DNA from: Aduncisulcus paluster
Taxonomy: Eukaryota; Fornicata
Reading direction: 5' to 3'
Length of the DNA: 23,997 nt
Assembly: GCA_024181965.1 (NCBI GenBank)
Contig: BQXS01012589.1
Coordinates: forward strand, 6,091-30,087
Part shown: in pieces, positions 16,659-23,997 of the stretch
Layout: every line of letters begins with the position of its first letter
How positions within the stretch are numbered: the stretch's first letter is position 1
The notes under the pieces: generated by a model
Told to the model about the DNA's origin: nothing
Database searches by the model: none
Seen by the model: the letters and a program-made list of their open reading frames with translations, nothing else
Position numbers and translations under genes: made by a program

Positions 16659-19600
16659 ATGGAATGCTTGTGTAATACCATATTTTTTATCGGAATCTGG
16701 TACTTTTCCTTCATTTCTTCAAATAATCAATTATATCTTTTCCCTGAAGCATATATTTCTCCTCCTTTATCTTATGGAACTGTGGAAAGTATAATTCTCA
16801 CAATTCAATACAATGGATTAACTCCCAACCTCTCTTTTACCGATTCAGACATTTATACATATCCTACAATATATCATACCGCATTATCTAGTGATTATTC
16901 ATATTTTTCGCTTTCATTCACATCAAATCTATTTCTCATTCGATCTTTATATATTGAGCAGAATAATACCGAAACAATTGACTTATACATTGGAATTCGA
17001 ATTTCTTTTTCAGATCATGATGATGAATCGTCGCAATTGATTTATCGAATTGAAGAATCTTCAGTATATCTCTCTGTTGATAATTCCTCTTCTGTAAACA
17101 TATCATCTCCTCCCCTCTCTCTGATAAATATTAATAATATACCCTTAACTAACTCTTTAATGTGGCCTATAACGTCTCTTGAAGGGGTTCCTGTGTCTCC
17201 GTATTCACATCCTCTCTCAAACACATCTTTCCCTTCTCTCTCTGATTTCCCTTCCTTTTCTTCCTATTTTGAAAGTGAACAGGACACCTCAAGCATTTTT
17301 ATTAACCAATTTGGCCATTTCGAGTCGATTCCCAAATCCGATGAAACTCTTCAATCCTTTTCAATATTCTCACTATATGGAACCGGCGCAGTGTCAACTT
17401 CAACATTGGAATCGGGAACAGTAATTATTGCGGATATGTCCGAATCAACAAACATATATCCTGACGATATCACTGAGAGAATAGGGGAAGAAGAGATTTC
17501 TATTACTGATTCAGCAATTATATCCACCCCAATCTTACCTATTGGTGTATCTCCCTCATCTGTCACCTCTATTACTCTCGACATCTCTGAATATTTGAAT
17601 CCAATTCATTACAAAATGCATGTACTCTCTCCTGACCATGCGGTTGGAGTTGTCACCCAGTTAAATACAAATTTCCATACTTCACATATTCAAATATGCG
17701 AATTGCAGAATGGGTTCACAATGAGTGCAAGAGATTGTTTCACTCTGACTGCTCTCGCAAGTGCCAAACTCTCCACATCTTTTCTCCTTGTTCAAAGCGA
17801 GCCAGTGTCAGCTATTTATAGCGATTCCTCAGTCATGGTGGTATTTTCGGCATTGACTTCTTCATTCAATATTGTTACAGTCTCCTACACGCTGACTTTT
17901 GATGATTCTGGGTCATCTGATTTATCCATGAATATTTTGTCCCCTGATCTGACTGAAAATATGCTCGAAACGATCGAATCCTCAAATATTATTCTATCAG
18001 ATGCCATTTCCCTTTCAGATGGATCATCGTCTTGCTCCGAATCTTCATGTGACCCAGCTTCCTCTGATATTGCGGTGTCTTTCATTGTTCTTCCCTCTGA
18101 TTTGTCCGATTTCTTTATTGATGGTGGGAATGCCGACTTTAGTAATTTAAATTATTTTTACGGGGAATATTTTTATCCATCTTCACATCCTTTTAATGAT
18201 TCTGATTTATTCCCCACCGTGTATTGTGAATTCACATTCCGTCAAAACGGGTTGCCAGCAAAACAACGTTTCTGTTTTCAAACGACTAAAAGCAGAATGT
18301 CAAAGCTATTTTCATTTGGAGAAAGTGTATTTTTTATTCAGGTTTTAAATGCAACTTTTCATACTTTAATTTCAAAACATGTCGTATCTTCCCTAACAAT
18401 TTCCAGTGATGCTTCCGTTCCAAATACTGTTGAATATTCGACTATATATTTGCACAATTTTACTTTCATGTCTGACTCTGATAATTCGGTAGAATGGCCT
18501 GTTTCCTTCGATTTTCATCTTTGGGAGGATCCCGATTCTTTATCAGATCCGATCTTGTATATGGCATTTAATGCTATGTACAACGAGGATAACAACTTTA
18601 ACCTTACTTCTTCGCAGCTTTCCGTAAATACATATGTGTTTTATGTCTTGTTCCCTGCAAATGCTAGTTCCTCCCTCTTGAATGCCACCGAAGCCGGATA
18701 TATATCCACTCCCATCCATTTGTCATCTTCGATTGTGATGGAGTGGGATTGTGATACGTATCCTATTCTCTGTCTCTCAAACGTTCCATCTGTCTCAATT
18801 GGGGTTACTAACGAACTTGTCATCGTCTCAAGCGTTCTTCATACGTTGGATAATGCCTCTCCAACATCCATGGACGTGTACGCCTGCATTAAAGAAGATA
18901 TTTCAATATGCACAAGTTTATTGGACACTGGATTTATGCCAAAAGCACCACAATCCATATTTGGAGAACCTCATACCATATCAGATATTGGAGTACCCAT
19001 TTTGATGAGTATTGATCCATTTTTAGCCAATTCTCATACCGATTCATTGGATTCCTCAATCATCCATCTCTTTGTCTGTGCACTGTATCATATGGAAGGA
19101 ATAATATGTGGTGAGCGTGGATCTTTTGGTCAAATAATTTCTTTTACCCCCTCCTTTATTCCTCAAAGTTCGTCTATAAATAGTTTGTCAACTCCATCAG
19201 GAAATTCTTTGAAACGGTATGTTTTGTCCAGCAATGGGTATCCTGTTGAACTCCAGACGACTTCAAAGCATAGTTATCTAATTTTAGGCTTAGTTTCTTC
19301 TGAGAATGTTCTATCTGTTGGATATAGCCACCTCGATTACGCCTTAATCAGTCATGATCTTCCAGATGAGGCCGATGTCACAGTGATTTGTTCTTTGTCA
19401 TGTGTAGTATATATTCAACCTTGTCCGAATTCATCCGTTACAATCTCAAGAGTTTCTCAATCTATTTTAAGCTATTCAACCAATTCTGATGATGATGATG
19501 AGAATACCTATTGGAACGAAGGTGAATTGATAATTAATTTGGATATTTCTTCCTCTCTTGCTGCCGATATCTCTGAATATCCTTCTGATTGGCCCCATTC

Positions 19601-22058
19601 CTTCGATGAGCTTGATTTTGACACTGTCTTTAACAAATTTAGGTTATCTCTTCCCAATTCACAATATATCTACATCACCGACATCGATAGTTCACTCATA
19701 TCGCGCCTCTATTTCTCACTGATAGTTCCAGAGTGTTCTATTTTTGGAATTTCTTCTGATATTTACGTTCTTTCGGGCTCTTATACTGAGCCATTCCAAT
19801 CCAATGCGATTGATATTCTTTCTACAAACCATGATATCAACATTTGGGTTGAGATTCGATGCAAGGTATGTAATATTCGTTGTTTGGCCCAAGAATGCTC
19901 CCCAAGTATTTCAATAGAGTCCGATGGAGTTCTTTTGAGCCTTGAAAATGATGCACAGGGATTGGCGGAATGTTTGAAAGTCTTGGAAGTGAAAACCTCC
20001 ATAAAAACCTCGGAAGAAGGTGAGGTATCGGAATCTGATAATCCAGTTCTATATATATCTGCCAATCATACGGGAAATTACTCTGATCCCATCGAGTACT
20101 CGTCAACTTTGATTCCTGTTTCATGTCTTGTTCAGACGAGTAATTTTCCTTCAAACTTGGAATCAATCGAAATGTTTTATGGTTCTTCCTTATCATTATT
20201 TGATGATATTTCTCTATCTTATTCGTGTACTGAAGAAGAAGATGAGCTATCTGACCTAAATTTAGCATTGACGATGTATTCTGAAACCGATTCCTCAAAA
20301 ACGAATGTTATTGATTCTTTTGTATCGATTCTCACCGATGGATGTTCGTTTTCAGACGGTATTCTTACAGGTTCTGTTTCTCTTATTCAATCGTGTTTAC
20401 AGTTGTTGTTATTCTCAGCTTCTATTTCTGGAAATTTCTATCTCTCTTTAGAACTTGAACATCTATTTTTAGATTATGAAATTTCAATAATCGAACCCAT
20501 TCAGTTCGATTCCTCTATTAATAATGATAATTTGATATATTATTCTCTTGATATAAATGGTTTTGTTGAATTTCTACCTATTTCCTTTATATCCGAACCT
20601 GATTCTGTTGATCTCTATTCCATTGAAACACACCCTTTATACGGAGTATTGGATATCAGTGTCCAAACTGATTCTCAAATAATCTATAAATATACTCCAA
20701 ATAGCCAGTTTTGTGGCAATGATATGATCTCCATCAAATATGTCAATTATCAGTCATCATATTACCTTTTTTTGAATGTTTATTTCCAAATATTCTCCAA
20801 AGTTCCTTCTCCTTCCTCAAATGTGGAATACAAACTCTCAGATGGACTTCGATATGTTGAATATATACAAGAACAAAATATTCATAGTAAGGCCTGTTCC
20901 CTTGATATTGGATCATTATTCTCTTCTTCAACCGTGTCTTCACTCTCTGTGTCCATTTCTAGCTCTTCGTTTTCAAGTGTTTGTGAAGCCCATAATCCTT
21001 CCTTGTGTGAATTTGGCTCTGATGAATCTTCTCTCCAAATAACTTGTTTCTCAACCAATTTACGTTCTATTCAGATTCCCATTGATATCTATTCAACTTT
21101 TTCCTCATCTCCTCTTCATTTTTGTTACATTGTTTCTCAAAAAATATCTTTGTTCTTTATTATTGGTATAGGAATAACTGGAATCATTCTTCTTATTTTT
21201 GGCCTATTTCTCATTTTTTTGCCTAAATTTAGAACTTTCTTTTGTTCTTTGTTTGTCCGATGTGGGTTTTGTTCATCCTATTCGCAAAAATGTCTTTCCC
21301 AAACTCCCAAGCTCCATCAATCAACTGTTGTTGTTAGATATCTTGATGAGCTCAATTCTGATGGTATTCCATCGAAGTTGTATGACGACTCGAGTGTTAT
21401 CCCATCATATTTACAAGAGCATAGAAAGTCAATCTCAAACATTTCTATCTCGGAAACTTCAATTCCCTCATCTTTCCAGCCCAGGAGAGATTCTCAGACG
21501 ACCAATCCATTCTGCCCACCGATTCTGGCTTTCAATCCCGAACATCTCCGTCTTCCTAGTGTTTTCCGACACCGAGGTTCATTGAGTTCAGAGGGCGATA
21601 GTGTTTCGAGAATGTATCATTCAGCTCGACCTCTACACACTTCGTCAATCGAAGTTGCTCCCAGAGTCACACGTTCTCTTACATCTGGAACGTCTAAATT
21701 ATTGCATTATGAACAAGGGATTGGAGTTCACCATCAAGACCAGCCATTTCATCAGAAAAGCCATTTCGAGACCATGTTTTCTTATGAAAATGTCATTGAT
21801 GATGATTTGGAGGAAGATTCATGCATTTCACAACCTTTTGATCCATTTTTAGATATTGAGAAGAAACCTCTCCCACCAATTCGCCACACAGAGAAAGAAT
21901 CAATTCCGCCGTCTTCTTCTCTTTTTATCCATTCTGCCCCAAAACCAAAACATTCGGCGAAAAGGAAGAAAGAAAAACCTCCAAAGAAGGGGTCTAAATT
22001 GAGAAAGAAACAGACAAACAGTCATTTAAAGAAGAAAAAATCGAAGAAAGGGAATTAA
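16659..22058 (+). CDS. Very large Ser-rich type I membrane protein, unclassified
   Basis: The 1799-residue product begins with a signal-peptide-like stretch (hydrophobic core IFFIGIWYFSFI at about 8-19) and has one transmembrane helix at about 1497-1523 (FFIIGIGITGIILLIFGLFL), so the topology is a roughly 1470-residue outside part and a 275-residue cytoplasmic tail. The outside part is rich in Ser, Asp and Thr with many N-x-S/T sequons and beta-strand-like alternation. Near residues 1324-1364, THPLYGVLDI...YKYTPNSQFCGNDMISI fits the tail of an Ig-like/cadherin-like beta-sandwich ('YTP...F.G.D.' signature of bacterial-type tandem repeats). Other domains are not recognised. The tail has a juxtamembrane Cys cluster (SLFVRCGFCSSY), possible palmitoylation sites, Ser-rich patches, an acidic segment and a Lys-rich end. 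A cell-surface adhesin or receptor is the simplest reading, but this is inference. There are no introns. Confidence 0.8.
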   Translation: MECLCNTIFFIGIWYFSFISSNNQLYLFPEAYISPPLSYGTVESIILTIQYNGLTPNLSFTDSDIYTYPTIYHTALSSDYSYFSLSFTSNLFLIRSLYIEQNNTETIDLYIGIRISFSDHDDESSQLIYRIEESSVYLSVDNSSSVNISSPPLSLININNIPLTNSLMWPITSLEGVPVSPYSHPLSNTSFPSLSDFPSFSSYFESEQDTSSIFINQFGHFESIPKSDETLQSFSIFSLYGTGAVSTSTLESGTVIIADMSESTNIYPDDITERIGEEEISITDSAIISTPILPIGVSPSSVTSITLDISEYLNPIHYKMHVLSPDHAVGVVTQLNTNFHTSHIQICELQNGFTMSARDCFTLTALASAKLSTSFLLVQSEPVSAIYSDSSVMVVFSALTSSFNIVTVSYTLTFDDSGSSDLSMNILSPDLTENMLETIESSNIILSDAISLSDGSSSCSESSCDPASSDIAVSFIVLPSDLSDFFIDGGNADFSNLNYFYGEYFYPSSHPFNDSDLFPTVYCEFTFRQNGLPAKQRFCFQTTKSRMSKLFSFGESVFFIQVLNATFHTLISKHVVSSLTISSDASVPNTVEYSTIYLHNFTFMSDSDNSVEWPVSFDFHLWEDPDSLSDPILYMAFNAMYNEDNNFNLTSSQLSVNTYVFYVLFPANASSSLLNATEAGYISTPIHLSSSIVMEWDCDTYPILCLSNVPSVSIGVTNELVIVSSVLHTLDNASPTSMDVYACIKEDISICTSLLDTGFMPKAPQSIFGEPHTISDIGVPILMSIDPFLANSHTDSLDSSIIHLFVCALYHMEGIICGERGSFGQIISFTPSFIPQSSSINSLSTPSGNSLKRYVLSSNGYPVELQTTSKHSYLILGLVSSENVLSVGYSHLDYALISHDLPDEADVTVICSLSCVVYIQPCPNSSVTISRVSQSILSYSTNSDDDDENTYWNEGELIINLDISSSLAADISEYPSDWPHSFDELDFDTVFNKFRLSLPNSQYIYITDIDSSLISRLYFSLIVPECSIFGISSDIYVLSGSYTEPFQSNAIDILSTNHDINIWVEIRCKVCNIRCLAQECSPSISIESDGVLLSLENDAQGLAECLKVLEVKTSIKTSEEGEVSESDNPVLYISANHTGNYSDPIEYSSTLIPVSCLVQTSNFPSNLESIEMFYGSSLSLFDDISLSYSCTEEEDELSDLNLALTMYSETDSSKTNVIDSFVSILTDGCSFSDGILTGSVSLIQSCLQLLLFSASISGNFYLSLELEHLFLDYEISIIEPIQFDSSINNDNLIYYSLDINGFVEFLPISFISEPDSVDLYSIETHPLYGVLDISVQTDSQIIYKYTPNSQFCGNDMISIKYVNYQSSYYLFLNVYFQIFSKVPSPSSNVEYKLSDGLRYVEYIQEQNIHSKACSLDIGSLFSSSTVSSLSVSISSSSFSSVCEAHNPSLCEFGSDESSLQITCFSTNLRSIQIPIDIYSTFSSSPLHFCYIVSQKISLFFIIGIGITGIILLIFGLFLIFLPKFRTFFCSLFVRCGFCSSYSQKCLSQTPKLHQSTVVVRYLDELNSDGIPSKLYDDSSVIPSYLQEHRKSISNISISETSIPSSFQPRRDSQTTNPFCPPILAFNPEHLRLPSVFRHRGSLSSEGDSVSRMYHSARPLHTSSIEVAPRVTRSLTSGTSKLLHYEQGIGVHHQDQPFHQKSHFETMFSYENVIDDDLEEDSCISQPFDPFLDIEKKPLPPIRHTEKESIPPSSSLFIHSAPKPKHSAKRKKEKPPKKGSKLRKKQTNSHLKKKKSKKGN

Positions 22059-22573
22059 TGATCATGTGCACAAGAAATATCCAATTATTTCGTTCATTAT
22101 ATATATAACTACCTCCAGACTTCTCTATTTTCTGTGTGGTAGAACCAGAGAACCCGGAAGGCTCCATCTCTTTTATAATGAAAGGTATTAACTCAATATT
22201 TGATATATTTGATTAAAATTATTAATATGACATAAATCGAAAATCTTATTTATTCTATTGTCAAGGATTGATACTCTGGAATCAGAATCTCCCAGATTCA
22301 TCAATAGAAGAGAAATCACCAATAAATAAGCAATTTTGATTTAAATATCTATGCTATTCCATTAAATCATTCGCAAATATAATAACAATTCTTCATATTC
22401 TATGTTTTACTAAACATTGATTCAGATCTTCTTTATTCAAATATTCAGAGATATCAAAGCCTTAAAAAGGAAGTTAACATTAAATTTTCTTTAAGAATAA
22501 ATCCTTCTATTTCTCATCAAATCATCCATTGCATTTGACAATAGGCCAATTTGACCACATATAATATTAAAAA
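22059..22573. other. AT-rich spacer before Rpn10
   Basis: About 515 bp without a coding frame. A short inverted pair, CTACC (22109-22113) and GGTAG (22138-22142), and a somewhat GC-rich patch at 22141-22175 were noticed but are not compelling. It presumably holds the 3' flank of the giant gene and the Rpn10 promoter. Confidence 0.5.
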
Positions 22574-23986
22574 ATGCCAGAATCTCTCGTTATATGTGTT
22601 GATACTTCAGATTTTATGAGAAATGGGGATTTAAAGCCTTCAAGGATGATCGAACAATCTACTGCTGTGAAAAGGATTATCCTCTCTCGAACTAAAGAAT
22701 CTGCCCAAAATTATCTATCTATCGTAACATTAGGAAGTACTCCACAGTGCATTGTTCCACTTGTGAAATCTCCTTCTGACTTAAATAGAGGGTTAGATAA
22801 ACTTATCCCTCGTGGAGAATCTAATGTTTTAACGGGAGTCAAAATAGCTGAATTGGTATTAAAACAAAGACCCATAAGAAAGTCTGACACTAAAATCATC
22901 TTATTTATTGGTTCTCCTATCTCTTCCTCGATTGATGAAATGAAGAAGGAAGGTAAGAAACTGAAAAAGTTATCGATTTCAATTGATATTGTTGCCTTTG
23001 CTGAACATGAATTCAATCGTGACAAGCTTAAAGCCTTTGTTGACGCAGCTGGTGGTAAAGATGGTTCAAATTCTTCCCTCTCTGTTCTTCATCCATCATC
23101 CTCTCATATTTTATGCGATTTACTACTTGATACGCCCATATTTACTGGTTCTATTCCTTCAGCAGGTCAAGGTGCCGGGGCATCTGGAGCTGATGGATTT
23201 CCTCAGGGAAGTCCTCTCGCTCAAGGAGGTTTCCAACCTGCTCCTGGTGGAGATGACGAGGAAGAACAGATACGTCTTGCTATACAAATGAGTCTTGCAG
23301 AGATGCAGGGTTCAGGAGAAGGCGGTATTGATCCAGCCAACCTTGCTGCCATGGATGAGCAGCAGCAGCTTATGCTTGCTCTTCAACTCAGCCGAGAAGA
23401 TGCCAGGCAACACGAGACTCCCTCTGCCGGTCAAGATGCCGGTCAATCTGCGCCAGAGCCGGTCACTTCTTCCCCCCAACGTCGTCCTTCAGTCGGTATA
23501 GCCCAAGGTATGGGTCCCGGAGATGAAGAGGAGGAAGATATGGATGATGAAGCCCGTGCTGAGCTTGAGTTAGCCCTAAAGCTCAGCATGATGGATGAGA
23601 GAGATGAAGAAGGTGAAGTTGAAGAGGAGAAAAAGGAACCCAAGAAGACTGATGAGCATGTTGGTTTATATGGTGCAGAAGCCGTTGATGGAACCCTTGA
23701 AGAACTGTTAGCCTCATTCGATGGTGTAAATACCCAAGATCCAGAGCTTCTCCGGATGCTCTCTGAAATGAAAGAATATGTGAAAACGGAAGAGGAAAAG
23801 AAGGAAGAGGAGAAGAAAGAGGAGAAGAAAGAAGAAGAAGATCAAAAAGATGAGGAAAAGAAAGACGAAGATTGTGAAATTCAAGTCAAAGGTACTGAAC
23901 AAGAGAGAAAGGATGCCACTGTGTCCGTTGTGAAAGATGAGGATGAATCCGAAGATACAGATAAGGATGAAGAAGATGTTTACTAA
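22574..23986 (+). CDS. 26S proteasome ubiquitin receptor Rpn10 (PSMD4/S5a) with three UIMs
   Basis: Rpn10 is a stoichiometric ubiquitin receptor of the 19S regulatory particle. Residues 1-190 form the VWA domain that anchors it to the lid/base; the start VICVDTSDFMRNGD matches the family's 'VDNSEYMRNGD' signature, and IILFIGSPISSS and the GKDGSNSSL loop also fit. Three ubiquitin-interacting motifs follow: about 228-245 (DEEEQIRLAIQMSLAEMQ), 260-278 (MDEQQQLMLALQLSREDAR) and 326-344 (EARAELELALKLSMMDE), each with the A...S core. Humans have two, yeast one, and fly and plant Rpn10 three. After UIM3 a segment (about 380-398, FDGVNTQDPELLRMLSEM) resembles the conserved C-terminal end of animal Rpn10. 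A Lys/Glu tail (about 405-470) extends beyond it. At 470 residues it is longer than human (about 377). It ends in TAA just inside the window. Confidence 0.95.
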   Translation: MPESLVICVDTSDFMRNGDLKPSRMIEQSTAVKRIILSRTKESAQNYLSIVTLGSTPQCIVPLVKSPSDLNRGLDKLIPRGESNVLTGVKIAELVLKQRPIRKSDTKIILFIGSPISSSIDEMKKEGKKLKKLSISIDIVAFAEHEFNRDKLKAFVDAAGGKDGSNSSLSVLHPSSSHILCDLLLDTPIFTGSIPSAGQGAGASGADGFPQGSPLAQGGFQPAPGGDDEEEQIRLAIQMSLAEMQGSGEGGIDPANLAAMDEQQQLMLALQLSREDARQHETPSAGQDAGQSAPEPVTSSPQRRPSVGIAQGMGPGDEEEEDMDDEARAELELALKLSMMDERDEEGEVEEEKKEPKKTDEHVGLYGAEAVDGTLEELLASFDGVNTQDPELLRMLSEMKEYVKTEEEKKEEEKKEEKKEEEDQKDEEKKDEDCEIQVKGTEQERKDATVSVVKDEDESEDTDKDEEDVY

Positions 23987-23997
23987 CTATAAAAAGT

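Noticed and set aside
22109-22142. CTACC...GGTAG pair after the giant gene as a possible structured RNA
   Set aside because: Only five base pairs around a 24-nt loop; too weak to call.

Overview
This is a gene-dense piece of a eukaryotic nuclear genome from an intron-poor protist. Spliced genes with short introns (68-168 nt), a Sec1/Munc18 protein, dynactin p62, an Argonaute/PIWI protein, RNA polymerase subunit AC19, ribosomal protein eL14 and proteasome subunit Rpn10 all show this. TAA, TAG and TGA all serve as stops, so the code looks standard. Introns sit at the extreme 5' ends of genes with extended donors (GTACGT or GTATGT), and four 3' flanks carry AGTAAAY, the poly(A) signal known from Giardia (AGTRAAY). 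Together these suggest a metamonad, perhaps a free-living fornicate (Carpediemonas-like). That assignment is inference only.

Layout. 1-983 (+): C-terminal part of a Sec1/Munc18 protein, cut by the window edge. 1185-2207 (-): dynactin p62-like zinc protein. 2407-5053 (-): two-exon Argonaute/PIWI gene. 5226-5646 (+): two-exon AC19 gene, divergent from the Argonaute gene across a 172-bp spacer. 5922-7382 (+): DOC-like/BTB/Mib-SH3-like protein. 7572-8624 (+): three-exon coiled-coil protein. 9016-10065 (-): six-pass membrane protein. 10713-11279 (+): eL14, whose first exon holds only the ATG. 11396-12517 (+): helical-repeat-like acidic-tailed protein. 12778-13599 (+): disordered protein with two SUMO-interaction-like motifs. 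14544-16352 (+): Ser-rich/helical protein gene broken by a perfect 397-bp tandem duplication. 16659-22058 (+): very large Ser-rich type I membrane protein. 22574-23986 (+): Rpn10 with three UIMs.

There is no operon-like pathway; most genes are unrelated housekeeping or lineage-specific genes. Possible themes are ubiquitin/SUMO signalling (BTB protein, SIM protein, Rpn10) and RNA silencing (Argonaute). The most notable observations are the Argonaute with an apparently dead slicer site, the eL14 intron directly after the start codon, the frame-breaking tandem duplication, the consistent 5' intron bias, and the unclassified receptor-like giant protein. No tRNA, rRNA, CRISPR array or mobile element was recognised.
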